Below, piece after piece: positions 7,928 through 17,297 of a stretch of 64,000 nucleotides of DNA (positions are counted from its first letter, which is position 1; each line of letters begins with the position of its first letter). Source of the stretch: Sulfitobacter sp. HNIBRBA3233 (GTDB lineage: Bacteria > Pseudomonadota > Alphaproteobacteria > Rhodobacterales > Rhodobacteraceae); the NCBI RefSeq assembly GCF_040149665.1, contig NZ_JBEFLP010000001.1, positions 620,001-684,000 on the forward strand, read 5' to 3'. The notes beneath the pieces are model-generated. The model searched no databases and was not told the DNA's origin. It saw only the letters and a program-made list of their open reading frames with translations. The position numbers were made by a program, and so were the translations under genes.

Positions 7928-8218
7928 ATGAAGACAGGATTGACAGTCGCCGGGATCGTCGTCGTCGCACTTGTTGCAGGTGCAGCCATCTACATGGTCG
8001 ATATCGATCAGACCGAAGAGGCATCGCTGCCAGAAGTCAATGTCTCGGTCGAAGAAGGCAACATGCCCGAATTCGACGCCGAGGTCGGCAGCGTCGGCCT
8101 CACCGAAGAGGAAGTCACCGTGGAGACACCCGACGTGGACGTCGATGTTTCGATGGAAGAAAGCACAGTCACCGTGCCGGGCATCGAAGTGACACCGCCG
8201 GAAGACGAAAACAACTAA
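7928..8218 (+). CDS. Small membrane-anchored acidic protein, function unknown
   Basis: A 96-aa protein with one N-terminal hydrophobic segment (residues 4-22), either a membrane anchor or an uncleaved signal, followed by a strongly acidic low-complexity tail rich in Glu, Asp, Val and Thr in which VTVETPDVDVDV-like stretches alternate. The ATG at 7928 follows GAAAGGACA. It is monocistronic: a perfect terminator follows at 8247. The tail is probably disordered and periplasmic. I do not recognise a functional family; similar small anchored acidic proteins occur in Rhodobacteraceae (recalled, not checked). Confidence 0.8.
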   Translation: MKTGLTVAGIVVVALVAGAAIYMVDIDQTEEASLPEVNVSVEEGNMPEFDAEVGSVGLTEEEVTVETPDVDVDVSMEESTVTVPGIEVTPPEDENN

Positions 8219-8246
8219 GCGCCACAGCGTTCAGATTGACCGAACA

Positions 8247-8274
8247 GGCCCGGATGGAAACATCCGGGCCTTTT
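8247..8274 (+). terminator. Intrinsic terminator
   Basis: GGCCCGGATG - GAAA tetraloop - CATCCGGGCC followed by TTTT: a perfect 10-bp stem. It ends the 96-aa gene and lies just before the convergent response-regulator gene. Confidence 0.92.
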
Positions 8275-8278
8275 GCGT

Positions 8279-8926
8279 TCACAGATCGACGCCCGTACCT
8301 TGCAGAACGCCGTGCTCCAGCGCGTAGCGGGTCAGACCGGCGGTAGAGGAAATCCCAAGTTTACGCTTGATGTTCTTGCGGTGCGTTTCGACCGTGCGCA
8401 CGGAAATATCGAGAACCTGCGCAACCTGCTTGTTCGACTGCCCCTGCGCAAGCTGCAGCAGGATGGTCTGTTCGCGTCCGGTCAGCGCCTCGCGGGAGCT
8501 TCGGTCCTTCGGCGTAAGCGATCCCTTGGCCCCGGTGCAAAGGTACTTTTCGCCGCGCATGACCGTATCGATCGCAAGCTTGATCTCGTCCGTGGGCACA
8601 TCTTTCAGGATATATCCCATGGCCCCGTGGTTGAGCGCCGAGGAGATATATTCGGGGCTGTCGTGCATCGACAGGATCACCACGCGGGTGCCCGGACGAC
8701 GCTCCAGCACGATCTCTGTTGCAGACAGGCCGCCGATGTCGGGCATGTTCAGATCCATCAGGATCACGTCCGGGTTCAGATTGTCGAGGGAGTCGATGAT
8801 GGCGCGCCCGTTGGTCAGTGTTCCGACGACTTCGACGTCGTCATAGCTTTCCAGAATGCTCTGGATGCCTTCGGCGACCATGGGGTGGTCGTCGACAATG
8901 GCGATGCGCAAACGCTCGGCTGTCAT
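8279..8926 (-). CDS. NarL/FixJ-type response regulator
   Basis: A 215-aa two-component regulator. The receiver domain (about 6-122) shows the acidic pair D12/D13, the phospho-acceptor D58 (ILMDLN) and the conserved Lys in GYILKD. The LuxR-type helix-turn-helix is at about 148-205 (LTGREQTILLQLAQG...VSVRTVETH-like segment). The ATG at 8926 overlaps the TGA of the sensor kinase gene, so kinase and regulator are translationally coupled. The pair is divergent from the TRAP transporter operon starting at 10616, which is the likely target (inference from context). Confidence 0.92.
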   Translation of the reverse strand: MTAERLRIAIVDDHPMVAEGIQSILESYDDVEVVGTLTNGRAIIDSLDNLNPDVILMDLNMPDIGGLSATEIVLERRPGTRVVILSMHDSPEYISSALNHGAMGYILKDVPTDEIKLAIDTVMRGEKYLCTGAKGSLTPKDRSSREALTGREQTILLQLAQGQSNKQVAQVLDISVRTVETHRKNIKRKLGISSTAGLTRYALEHGVLQGTGVDL

Positions 8927-10341
8927 GCGGCTGCCTTTCGGGTGTCGGTGCCGCCGGGATCTGGCGGCAGCATATGGGTAAGGGGGGCCGTGGCCTCGAT
9001 CCGTAGTCCTTTGCCCAGAACCGGCCGCAGGTGCAAGTTTCCGCCCAGCTGTTCCATGCGCTCCTGCATGTTGCGCAGCCCCAGACCGAGGGTCCGTTCG
9101 CGCGGATCGAACCCGCGTCCGTTGTCGCTGATCCGCAGGGTCGCGCCGTTCTTGTGGCCCCGCAGATCGACGCTGACTTCGGTCGCGCCGGAATGGCGTT
9201 CGACGTTGGTCAACGCCTCCTGCGCGATGCGGTAAAGCGCGATCTTGGCGTCATTGTCGAGCCGGTTGCGGAAGACCACGGTCGAATAGGACACCGCGAT
9301 GCCGGTGCGTTGCTCGAATTCCTCGGCCAGTGTCTTCAGCGCGGGCCCCAGACCCAGATCGTCCAGCACACCGGGGCGCAGATCGCGGCTGATGCGGCGG
9401 ACCTCGGCGATGGCCTGTGCAAGGGACGCGATCCCGTTGGCAAGCGGTTCGTTGGCATTGGCATCGCCCCGGTCGAGCCTGCGGCGCGCGTTGTCCAGCG
9501 CGTATCGCACGCCCACAAGGATCTGGCTGATACCGTCGTGCAATTCACGGGCCACGCGGCCGCGTTCTTCTTCCTGCGCATCGAACACCCGCTGGGTCAG
9601 CTTTTTCAGCTTGGCGTCCGCCAGACGCCGTTCGCGCAGGTTGATCCCCATGCCTGTGGCGAAGACCACCAGAAGCGCCGACAGGGTGATCGCCCCGATA
9701 TAGAGGAACGTGCGCTGCACCCGCGCCTCGACGTCCGCGCGGGCAGTCGCGACCGTTGCCAGCACGTCGTCGATGAAGACGCCGGTGCCCACCGCCCACT
9801 GCCACGAGGGAAAGGAGGTGACATAGGTGATCTTCTGCGCGAGCTCTCCCGTCGAGGGTTTGGGCCACAGATAGGTGTGATACCCCGCGCCGGAGCGGGC
9901 AATCTCGATCAACCGGTCGACCACGGGCGTGCCTTCGGGATCGGTTTCCCCGTTGAAGTTCTGGCCGATGCGCCCGGTCTCGCGCGGGGAGACGATGGCA
10001 TTGCCGTCGTAGTCATAGACAAAGAACTGCCCGTCCTCGCCATAGATCATCGCCGCGAGGATCTGCGCCACGCGGGCCTTGGCCTCGTCGTCATCCGGCG
10101 CGGCGGACCCGTAGATGAAATAGAACCCGTTGCGCGCCTGCGTGACATAGTTGCGCAGTTCGGCCTTCTTGGCCTCCAGCAGCTGCGTCTCGAGCGCCTT
10201 GATCTCGCGTTCGGCCAGCGCCCGCGATTGCAACCCCACCAGCACCGCGATCGCGGCGACCGCAGCGATGAGCGGCACCGACGCCAGCAGCATCAGCTTC
10301 TGCGCATAGGACATCATGGCGGGACTGCGAAACCTGAACAT
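8923..10341 (-). CDS. Cache-domain sensor histidine kinase (HisKA_3 family)
   Basis: A 472-aa membrane sensor kinase. TM1 is about residues 14-36, followed by a periplasmic single-Cache domain (about 40-205, with the typical FFVYDYDGNAIVSPRE stretch), TM2 about 212-233, then a HisKA_3 dimerisation/phosphotransfer domain with His268 in RELHDGISQ, and a HATPase domain with NVERH (N box), DNGRGFDP and GLGLRNMQER. Cache sensors of this type usually bind small carboxylates (known for the family). It is coupled to the response regulator by a 4-bp overlap and is divergent from the TRAP operon, suggesting a sensor-transport module for one ligand. The ligand is unknown. Confidence 0.9.
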   Translation of the reverse strand: MFRFRSPAMMSYAQKLMLLASVPLIAAVAAIAVLVGLQSRALAEREIKALETQLLEAKKAELRNYVTQARNGFYFIYGSAAPDDDEAKARVAQILAAMIYGEDGQFFVYDYDGNAIVSPRETGRIGQNFNGETDPEGTPVVDRLIEIARSGAGYHTYLWPKPSTGELAQKITYVTSFPSWQWAVGTGVFIDDVLATVATARADVEARVQRTFLYIGAITLSALLVVFATGMGINLRERRLADAKLKKLTQRVFDAQEEERGRVARELHDGISQILVGVRYALDNARRRLDRGDANANEPLANGIASLAQAIAEVRRISRDLRPGVLDDLGLGPALKTLAEEFEQRTGIAVSYSTVVFRNRLDNDAKIALYRIAQEALTNVERHSGATEVSVDLRGHKNGATLRISDNGRGFDPRERTLGLGLRNMQERMEQLGGNLHLRPVLGKGLRIEATAPLTHMLPPDPGGTDTRKAAA

Positions 10342-10615
10342 GAATGATTCGATACGACGAATCCGTGCGTTTGCCCAGATGCGGTCGAGAATCGCACAAC
10401 TCTGACGGGTGCCGGGGTTGATATGTCATCCTCGGCGGGATGATTTTTCCGGAATTGGTCATATTTTCTATCCACTTGCCCCGAAACAGGGCCAACTGCG
10501 CAGAAGTGGGTATTTCAAATTCCACCGCGTTGGTTACCGTAGCAAATCTGGAACCGGCCATATCCCCCGCAAGAGGGGTGCATCGGCCAATCAACATCCC
10601 GGGAGGATATCATCT

Positions 10616-11704
10616 ATGGATCGTCGTTCTTTTCTGAAGACATCTGCACTTGGCGGTACAGCAGCCGCCGCCACCACGCTGGCAGCCCCAGCCTATGCAC
10701 AGGGCAAGCGCACCCTCACAATGGTCACATCCTGGCCCCGTGGTTTCGCCGTTCTCGATGACGCGGCCACCTATTTCAACAACATGGTCAACGAGATGTC
10801 TGACGGCAACCTGACCATCGAGAAAAAAGCCCCCGGCGAGCTTGTCGGTGCGTTCGAAGTGTTCGACGCCGTGTCGTCCGGTCAGGCCGACATCTACCAC
10901 GCAGCCGACTACTACTTCATCGGCCAGCACCCCGGTTTTGCCTATTTTACTGCTGTTCCCTTCGGTGCCACGGCGCAGGAGCTGACAAACTGGTACCTGC
11001 ACGGTGGCGGTCACGACCTGCACAACCAGCTGGGTGAAATCTTCAACATGAAGATGTTCCTCTGCGGCAACTCCGGTTCGCAGTCCGGTGGCTGGTTCCG
11101 CAACGAAATCGGCTCCGCGGCAGACTTCAACGGTCTGAAATTCCGGATGCCGGGCCTTGGCGGCAAGGTGCTGGGCAAGCTTGGCGCATCGGTCCAGAAC
11201 ATTCCCGGCGGCGAACTCTATCAGGCGCTGTCTTCGGGCGCGCTGGACGGTCTGGAGTGGGTCGGCCCCTTCGCCGACGAACGCGCGGGCTTCCAGGAAG
11301 TGGCGAAAGTCTACTACACCGCCGGTTTCCACGAGCCAGGTTCGGGTCTGACGGCTTCCGTCAACCTCGATGTGTTCAACGAACTGACACCTGCCCAGCA
11401 GAAGATCATCGAATACGCATCGATGGCCACAACCCACACCGGTCTGGCCGAAACGCTGGCCAACAACGGTGCGGCGCTGTCGCGTCTGCAGCAGCAGGGT
11501 GTGAAGACCATGCAGTTCCCCGACGACGTTTGGGATGCCTTTGGCGCCGCGTCGAAGGAAGTCATGGACGAAAACATGGACGACACCATGTTCGCCGACA
11601 TCCGCGCCAGCTTTGAAGCATCGCTTCAGTCTTCGGCCGAGTGGCTGTCGAAGTCCGATGCCTTCTACGTCAACCAGCGTCAGCGGGTTCTGGGCCAGGG
11701 CTAA
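10616..11704 (+). CDS. TRAP transporter solute-binding protein (DctP/TakP type)
   Basis: A 362-aa periplasmic binding protein. The start at 10616 follows GGGAGGA; a Tat-type signal peptide is clear (DRRSFLK, cleavage after PAYAQ). The mature part has the features of the TakP/lactate subgroup: SGGWFR and the ligand-site EWVGP. Members bind monocarboxylates such as 2-oxo acids or lactate, often with a cation (established for TakP and its relatives). The two membrane subunits follow at 11837 and 12805. A long upstream in-frame extension is not coding-like. The Cache two-component system lies divergently 275 bp away. Confidence 0.93.
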   Translation: MDRRSFLKTSALGGTAAAATTLAAPAYAQGKRTLTMVTSWPRGFAVLDDAATYFNNMVNEMSDGNLTIEKKAPGELVGAFEVFDAVSSGQADIYHAADYYFIGQHPGFAYFTAVPFGATAQELTNWYLHGGGHDLHNQLGEIFNMKMFLCGNSGSQSGGWFRNEIGSAADFNGLKFRMPGLGGKVLGKLGASVQNIPGGELYQALSSGALDGLEWVGPFADERAGFQEVAKVYYTAGFHEPGSGLTASVNLDVFNELTPAQQKIIEYASMATTHTGLAETLANNGAALSRLQQQGVKTMQFPDDVWDAFGAASKEVMDENMDDTMFADIRASFEASLQSSAEWLSKSDAFYVNQRQRVLGQG

Positions 11705-11836
11705 GCCCGCCGGAAACACATCACGAGGGGTCGCGCCGCAGCGCGGCCCCTGCATGCATCCGCACCCGGAAAAAGGGGCGGGCAAGTCGCATAAAAAGCA
11801 GCGGTCTGAACGCCGCGCAGCGGGGAGGGGATACCA

Positions 11837-12805
11837 ATGGAAAATGACGTCACATGCGACGGCTTCTTTCGGGCCGCCGAAGGCGCCGATATCAGCTGTC
11901 TCGACAAGTTTCAGGACAGCGGATTGGTCCAGTTCGTTTTGGGCAACATCCTCGAATCCTTCTATAATTTCTTTGCCGCCATCCTGAATCCGGGCATGTG
12001 GCTGGACTGGTCGAACGGTGAGGCGCTGATGCGGTTCATCTACTACGGCGGCTCGGTCGAGTTTTTCTTCGTGTGTTTCACGGGCCTGTTGATCCTGACG
12101 GCGGTCGGCATCTGGAAGCGGCAGGTCATGTGGGCCTGTGTGCGCGGGCTGGAATGGTTCGCCAACGGCACCGGCAGGCTGTTTGCCTGGGCCGGTCTGA
12201 TCATGGTGATCCAGCAGATCATCATCGTCTTCATGCAGCGGATTTTCACACGTCCCGACATCTCCTTCGGGTTCGGCATCCCGCTGCAGTTCGATATCAG
12301 CTGGTACGCCGAAGAGCTGAAGCTTTTCAACGCGTTGGTGGTCTGTCTTTGTGTCAGCTACACCTTCGTTCAGGGCGGGCACGTGCGGGTCGACCTGTTT
12401 TACGCCGGTGCCAAGTACCGCACCAAGCGGGTGATCGATATGTTCGGCGCGCTGTTCTTCATGATCCCCTTCGCGATCGTGACATGGCTTTACGGCTGGT
12501 TCTTCCTGTGGCGCCATCTGGTCACGCCGAACCCGTCGGCCTCCGACGGGCTGGAGCTTTTGCTGCGCAAGGCGCGCCTGCTGAAATGGAACGTCGAAAC
12601 CATCGGTTTCTCGCCCAACGGGTTCAACGGGTATTTCCTGTTCAAGATCCTGCTGTGCGCGTTCTGCATCATGGTGATCCTGCAGGCGATTGCCGTCTTC
12701 TATCGGGCCTACTGCGAATTCGTGGAAGGGCCGGAATCAGAGAACAAGTACCTCGACCGCGACACGCTCGGCGAAGGTGAAGAAGCATACGAGGGAACAC
12801 ACTGA
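11837..12805 (+). CDS. TRAP transporter small permease subunit (DctQ, enlarged)
   Basis: A 322-aa membrane subunit; DctQ proteins are usually 160-200 aa. The four-helix DctQ core can be traced, including the region around HVRVDLFY (about 190-200) and the following MIPFAIVTWLYGWFF helix. Extra sequence lies in the N-terminal soluble segment (1-60), in an additional helix pair before the core, and in an acidic C-terminal tail. The ATG follows GGGGAGGGG. It overlaps the dctM start by one base (TGATG), so the two are translationally coupled. Enlarged DctQ and DctM partners appear to go together in this transporter subtype. Confidence 0.88.
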   Translation: MENDVTCDGFFRAAEGADISCLDKFQDSGLVQFVLGNILESFYNFFAAILNPGMWLDWSNGEALMRFIYYGGSVEFFFVCFTGLLILTAVGIWKRQVMWACVRGLEWFANGTGRLFAWAGLIMVIQQIIIVFMQRIFTRPDISFGFGIPLQFDISWYAEELKLFNALVVCLCVSYTFVQGGHVRVDLFYAGAKYRTKRVIDMFGALFFMIPFAIVTWLYGWFFLWRHLVTPNPSASDGLELLLRKARLLKWNVETIGFSPNGFNGYFLFKILLCAFCIMVILQAIAVFYRAYCEFVEGPESENKYLDRDTLGEGEEAYEGTH

Positions 12806-15159
12806 TGTTTTTCGGGTTGGACGGGGTCGAAGTCGGCCTGATCATCGTTTTCGTCTGTCTTTTCGGGGGCATCCTGTCGGGTTTCCCAGTGGCCTTTGCC
12901 ATCGGCGGGGCCGGTATGATCTCTTTCGGGATCATTGCCGCCATGGACAGCGCCGGGTTGCTGATCCACCAGGCCATCGACACGGGCAGCGCCGCTTACA
13001 GGGATCTCATCAATTCGGGCATCCGGGAGGACACGGTATCCGTGTTCCGATACCCGGATTTGCCGCGCATCGGTGAACCCGTGTTCCCGCAAGGCTGGGA
13101 AGTGGCGCTGGACCGCAACGTCAGCTTTATCGTGAACCGGATGAATGAACGGGTTCTCGCGGGCCAGTCGATCGAGACCCTGCTGGCGGTTCTGATGTTC
13201 GTCCTGATGGGCATCACGCTGGAGCGCTCCAAGATCGCGAACGACCTGCTGACCACCATGGCGCGTGTCTTTGGCCCGCTGCCCGGCGGTCTGGCTGTCT
13301 CCATCGTTGTTGTGGGCGCCTTCCTTGCCGCCTCGACAGGTATCGTCGGTGCGACCGTGGTGACCATGGGCCTGCTCGCGCTGCCCACCATGTTGCGACA
13401 CAACTACTCGCCCGAGATCGCGACGGGCGTCATTGCGGCCTCCGGCACCTTGGGACAGATCATTCCCCCCTCTATCGTGATCGTTCTTCTGGGCACGCTG
13501 GCGGGCGATCTCTATTCCGCCGCGCAGGAGGCGCGGGCGACGGCTGCGGGATGTACCGATGCGCTGACCTATCTGGGCGAGCCTGCGGTTGTCTCTGTCG
13601 GCACGCTTTTCCAGGCGGCGCTGCTGCCGGGGATCATGCTGGCGCTGCTCTACGCGCTCTATGCCTTCGGCTACGCGCTTCTGAACCCCGACAAGGCACC
13701 GGCGGTGCCGATGGGTGCCACCAACGCCGAGCCGATCACGCGCTCGGAGGCGTTCACATGGTTCGTGGGCGCACCGGTTCTGATCATCGTCGGTACCATC
13801 GTGCTGGGCAATCTCGGCATGGTCGGCAGTCAGGATACCCGGATCTCGACCTTCTCGGACATCGGTGAAGCAGCAAGCCTGCGCACCAACGTCGGTCCCG
13901 AGTGTCAGGCCGCCATGATCGAATTGCACGGTCAGGACGCGTGGGACCGCGCGGTGGCCGAGCAGCAGGTGATCGAAGATGCGGGCGGGCTCGAACAGTC
14001 CGAGCGTCTGACCGAAGAGGAATACGCAGCCGCTCAAGCCGCGAAGATCGAGAATGCCGCCCCCATCGGGACCGGTATCGCGGTCCTTCTGATCCTGCTC
14101 AGCCTGATCCTGACGACTGCGCGGGGCGTGTCGCCGTCTGCCGACGGGCGTCCGCTCGTCATAGGCGGGATCGGCGTGGTACTGGCCGTACTGGTCGATA
14201 TCATCCTGATCGGTCCGACCACATCGGCCGGCGTGACGGTTCTTCTGATGGTCATCCCCTTCGTGCTCATCATGTACGGGGTGGTCTATGCCACGAAACT
14301 CTGTGCGACGAACGAGCTGATCCGCGTGGTCTTCCCGCCGCTGGTTCTGATCGTGGCGGTCTTGGGCTCTATTCTGGGGGGTATCACCAACCCGACCCCG
14401 GCGGCGGCCCTCGGGGCGGGCGGTGCGATCATGCTTGCGGCCTACCGCAAGCTCAAGGATCTGGACCGTTCGCCCAAGGTTATCATCTGGAGCACACTGG
14501 CGATCATCGTCAGCATCCTCGTGGGCGTTAACTTTGATCTGCGGATCAACCAGGAAGAAGTCAGCTTCGAAAGCTGGGTCGCCTTCTTCTTTGCCTATGG
14601 TGCCTATCTCTACGCGCTGTTCGGGCTGCTGTTCTCCTGCTGGATCCTCTATGCCAACGGCGTTCTGTCGCCGGTGGTACGGGAGACGGCCAAGGTGACC
14701 TCGATGGTCTTTACCATCCTGATCGGTTCGCAGCTTCTGAACCTCGTGGTGATCTCCTTCGGGGGCGAGCATTACATCCAGCAGTTCCTGAAAAGCTTCG
14801 ACAACGAGCTGACGGTCTTCCTGATCGTGATGCTTGTGCTTTTCGTGCTGGGTTTCGTTCTCGACTTCCTCGAGATCATCTACATCGTGGTGCCCATCGT
14901 CGGGCCGGTCATCTACGGCGGGTCGTTCGATCCGAAATGGGTGACGATCATGATCGCGGTCAACCTTCAGACCTCGTTCCTGACACCGCCCTTCGGCTTT
15001 GCGCTGTTCTACCTGCGCGGGGTGGCCCCACCAACCGTCACCACACGCCACATCTACCGTGGGATCGTGCCCTTCGTGCTGATCCAGGTGGCGGGGCTGG
15101 CGATCCTGTGGCTCTTCCCGTCGATCGTGACAATCGTGCCGGATCTGATCCCGAACTGA
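12805..15159 (+). CDS. TRAP transporter large permease subunit (DctM, enlarged)
   Basis: A 784-aa polytopic subunit; typical DctM proteins are about 430 aa. Core motifs are present, such as GIVGATVVTMGLLALPTML with GQIIPPSIV, and a C-terminal repeat with FLTPPFGFALFYLRG. Two large insertions stand out: a soluble segment at about 70-125 after the first helices, and a segment at about 340-430, rich in acidic residues and Ala, followed by extra transmembrane helices. The gene is coupled to dctQ by TGATG. A terminator at 15181 ends the operon. Substrate probably a monocarboxylate, by association with the TakP-like binding protein. Confidence 0.9.
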   Translation: MFFGLDGVEVGLIIVFVCLFGGILSGFPVAFAIGGAGMISFGIIAAMDSAGLLIHQAIDTGSAAYRDLINSGIREDTVSVFRYPDLPRIGEPVFPQGWEVALDRNVSFIVNRMNERVLAGQSIETLLAVLMFVLMGITLERSKIANDLLTTMARVFGPLPGGLAVSIVVVGAFLAASTGIVGATVVTMGLLALPTMLRHNYSPEIATGVIAASGTLGQIIPPSIVIVLLGTLAGDLYSAAQEARATAAGCTDALTYLGEPAVVSVGTLFQAALLPGIMLALLYALYAFGYALLNPDKAPAVPMGATNAEPITRSEAFTWFVGAPVLIIVGTIVLGNLGMVGSQDTRISTFSDIGEAASLRTNVGPECQAAMIELHGQDAWDRAVAEQQVIEDAGGLEQSERLTEEEYAAAQAAKIENAAPIGTGIAVLLILLSLILTTARGVSPSADGRPLVIGGIGVVLAVLVDIILIGPTTSAGVTVLLMVIPFVLIMYGVVYATKLCATNELIRVVFPPLVLIVAVLGSILGGITNPTPAAALGAGGAIMLAAYRKLKDLDRSPKVIIWSTLAIIVSILVGVNFDLRINQEEVSFESWVAFFFAYGAYLYALFGLLFSCWILYANGVLSPVVRETAKVTSMVFTILIGSQLLNLVVISFGGEHYIQQFLKSFDNELTVFLIVMLVLFVLGFVLDFLEIIYIVVPIVGPVIYGGSFDPKWVTIMIAVNLQTSFLTPPFGFALFYLRGVAPPTVTTRHIYRGIVPFVLIQVAGLAILWLFPSIVTIVPDLIPN

Positions 15160-15180
15160 TGTGCGGCAAAGGAAAATAAG

Positions 15181-15209
15181 AGGGCTCGCCGGAAACGGCG
15201 GGCCCTTTG
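15181..15209 (+). terminator. Terminator of the TRAP operon
   Basis: AGGGCTCGCCG - GAAA - CGGCGGGCCCT, an 11-bp stem with one G-U pair and a GAAA tetraloop, followed by TT and, four bases on, TTTT. It lies 22 bp after the dctM stop. Confidence 0.75.
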
Positions 15210-15347
15210 GCTTTTGGGCCGCTGTTGACCGCTGGCAAGCTGAGCGGTGCCGCCCGCCGCGTGCAAAATACTGTTTGGCTCGGCCCTTGTAGCTTGCGGG
15301 CAGGCGATTAGGTCAGGTCGGCAAGGCGAGCGGAAAGGCCCTTCAAA

Positions 15348-16301
15348 ATGAGTGCGATACTTCTGGTCGTTTTTGGCCTTCTTGGTCTGGTTTTCGGTGG
15401 CGAACTGCTCGTGCGCGGCGCGGTTTCGGCGGCCAAGTCATTCGGCATATCGCCGATGGTGATCGGCCTGACGCTGGTCGGCTTCGGAACCTCGACACCT
15501 GAACTGGTCACAAGCCTGCAAGCCGCGCTATCGGGGTCTTCCGGCATCGCGGTCGGGAACGTGGTCGGCAGCAACATCGGCAACGTGCTGTTGATCCTCG
15601 GGATTGCCGCGATGATTGCGCCCATCGCGGTTGACGCGAAAGCATTCCGCCGCGACGGCGCCGTGGTCGTGATCGCGACAGTGCTTTGCCTTGGCACGGT
15701 GCTTTTCGGAGAAATCGACCGGCTGATCGGTGCGGGATTCCTGCTGGCCCTGGCGGCGTATCTTGGCTTTACGCTCTGGTCCGAAACACGGGCAGGGGGA
15801 ACACCTGCCGCCGCGGTCTACGAGAACGAGGCCGAGGCCGTGCCCGGCCCGGAAACATCGGTCCCGGTATCAATGCTGATCGCGGTCGCGGGGCTGGTAA
15901 TCACCATAGTCGGTGCGCGCCTGCTTGTCTCCGGTGCGGTGTCGATTGCCGAGGCGGCGGGGCTTTCCGAAGCCGTTATCGGGCTTACGATCGTGGCGAT
16001 CGGAACCTCGATGCCGGAACTGGTCACCTCTGTCATTGCGGTCCGCAAGGGCGAGGGCGAGGTCGCCCTTGGCAACGTTCTGGGGAGCAACATCTTCAAC
16101 ATTCTGGGCATCCTCGGCGTCACAGCACTGGTCCAGCCGATGGCGATCCCGGCTGAGATTGCGAACCTCGATGTGTGGGTGCTCTGTGCCACGACAGTGG
16201 TTCTGATCGCCTTCGCCCGGACCGGCTGGACGATCAGCAGGCGCGAGGGCGCACTCTTCGTTCTGGCCTATGCGGTCTATCTCGGTGTGCTTCTGACATA
16301 A
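15348..16301 (+). CDS. Calcium/sodium antiporter, CaCA family (YrbG-like)
   Basis: A 317-aa inner-membrane cation exchanger with about ten helices in two inverted halves. The two alpha-repeats that form the ion pathway are obvious: GFGTSTPELVTS (about 45-56) with GNVVGSNIGN, and AIGTSMPELVTS (about 221-232) with GNVLGSNIFN. The Glu in each PELVTS is the cation ligand. The loop between the halves (about 145-168) is acidic. It uses the sodium or proton gradient to move Ca2+, as known for YrbG relatives. It appears monocistronic. Confidence 0.92.
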   Translation: MSAILLVVFGLLGLVFGGELLVRGAVSAAKSFGISPMVIGLTLVGFGTSTPELVTSLQAALSGSSGIAVGNVVGSNIGNVLLILGIAAMIAPIAVDAKAFRRDGAVVVIATVLCLGTVLFGEIDRLIGAGFLLALAAYLGFTLWSETRAGGTPAAAVYENEAEAVPGPETSVPVSMLIAVAGLVITIVGARLLVSGAVSIAEAAGLSEAVIGLTIVAIGTSMPELVTSVIAVRKGEGEVALGNVLGSNIFNILGILGVTALVQPMAIPAEIANLDVWVLCATTVVLIAFARTGWTISRREGALFVLAYAVYLGVLLT

Positions 16302-16373
16302 CAGAAGACCGGAGACCGAAGGTCTGCAGGGAAGCGCGGAACCGTTCTGCCGCCCGCGGGGGCTGAGTGCGCC

Positions 16374-17186
16374 TCAGCGGCTGATGTCGGGCAGGGAGAT
16401 ATTCGCGACCTGCTCGGCGATGGGATCGTTGCTGAGTGGGTGGCTGTCGGCGTCGAACTCTTCGGGGTTGCGGACGGGATGCCACGCGCCGCCCATATAG
16501 ACCTCGAGCCCCGAGAATTTCGCCTTGTACCCCATCTTCTGGCTGCCCGGCACCCAGTAGCCGAGGTAGACATAGGGCAGACCCGCCTGGCGGGCGATCT
16601 CGACATGGTCGAGGATGATGTAATTGCCCAGCCCGTCACGGGGCCGGTCGGGGGCGTAGAAACTGTAGACCATGCTGACCCCGTCCGACAGGACATCGGT
16701 CAGGCAGACACCGACCAGCTCGTCGGTCTCGGGGTCCAGATATTCGACCACGCGGCTGCGGATCGGGGTTTCCTCGATCATGGCGGCGAATTCGAACACG
16801 TCCATATCCGCCATCCCGCCATCGGAATGGCGGCTGTCGAGGTACCGGCGGAAAAGGTCGTACTGGTCTTCGGTGGCCCATGGCGAAGAGGCACGGCGCG
16901 TCAGGCCCGCGTTGCGGCGCAGCGTCCGGCGCTGGCTTTTGGTCGGGGCAAAGCGGGACACATCGATGCGTGCGGACAGGCAGGCCGCGCATTCCGTACA
17001 GGACGGGCGGTAAAGCACATTCTGGCTGCGGCGGAAGCCCTGTGCCGACAGGCTATCGTTCAGCTTTTCGGCGTTTTCGCCCTGCAACGCGGTGAACAAT
17101 TTCCGCTCCAGCCGACCCTCGAGGTAAGGGCAGGGTTGTGGCGCAGTTACATAGAACTGCGGCGCAATTGGGAGCGAGTGACGCAT
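16374..17186 (-). CDS. bpt: Aspartate/glutamate leucyltransferase (N-degron pathway)
   Basis: Bpt transfers Leu from Leu-tRNA to N-terminal Asp or Glu of proteins, marking them for ClpAP via ClpS. The 270-aa length is normal. The N-terminal ATE domain carries the conserved CPY (residue 19) and the CTEC-A-CL cysteines (about 63-69). The C-terminal domain has YSFYAP and the conserved YLGYWV. It is often misnamed arginyltransferase. The start at 17186 has a weak ribosome binding site; a 32-bp tandem duplication lies immediately upstream, which may affect expression. Confidence 0.93.
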   Translation of the reverse strand: MRHSLPIAPQFYVTAPQPCPYLEGRLERKLFTALQGENAEKLNDSLSAQGFRRSQNVLYRPSCTECAACLSARIDVSRFAPTKSQRRTLRRNAGLTRRASSPWATEDQYDLFRRYLDSRHSDGGMADMDVFEFAAMIEETPIRSRVVEYLDPETDELVGVCLTDVLSDGVSMVYSFYAPDRPRDGLGNYIILDHVEIARQAGLPYVYLGYWVPGSQKMGYKAKFSGLEVYMGGAWHPVRNPEEFDADSHPLSNDPIAEQVANISLPDISR

Positions 17187-17188
17187 GG

Positions 17189-17252
17189 GTATATCCGTTC
17201 GGGTTCAAGGCAGGATAACGGTATAGCCGTTCGGGTTCAAAGCAGGATAACG
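17189..17252. repeat. Tandem duplication of 32 bp upstream of bpt
   Basis: Two adjacent 32-bp copies (17189-17220 and 17221-17252) share the core CCGTTCGGGTTCAA and GCAGGATAACG and differ at only two positions. Copy 1 ends two bases from the bpt start codon, so the duplication lies in the untranslated leader or promoter of bpt. It looks like a recent slippage or unequal-crossover event. Confidence 0.9.
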
Positions 17253-17297
17253 CGCGAAATCGTCAGGGCAATCCCCATTTTCGGGGCCGACGGTACG

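Noticed and set aside
12709-15051. A 780-codon frame on the minus strand opposite the TRAP large permease
   Set aside because: Composition is extremely Arg/Asp/His/Gln-rich and mirrors the hydrophobic codons of dctM; the coding strand has clear TRAP motifs.
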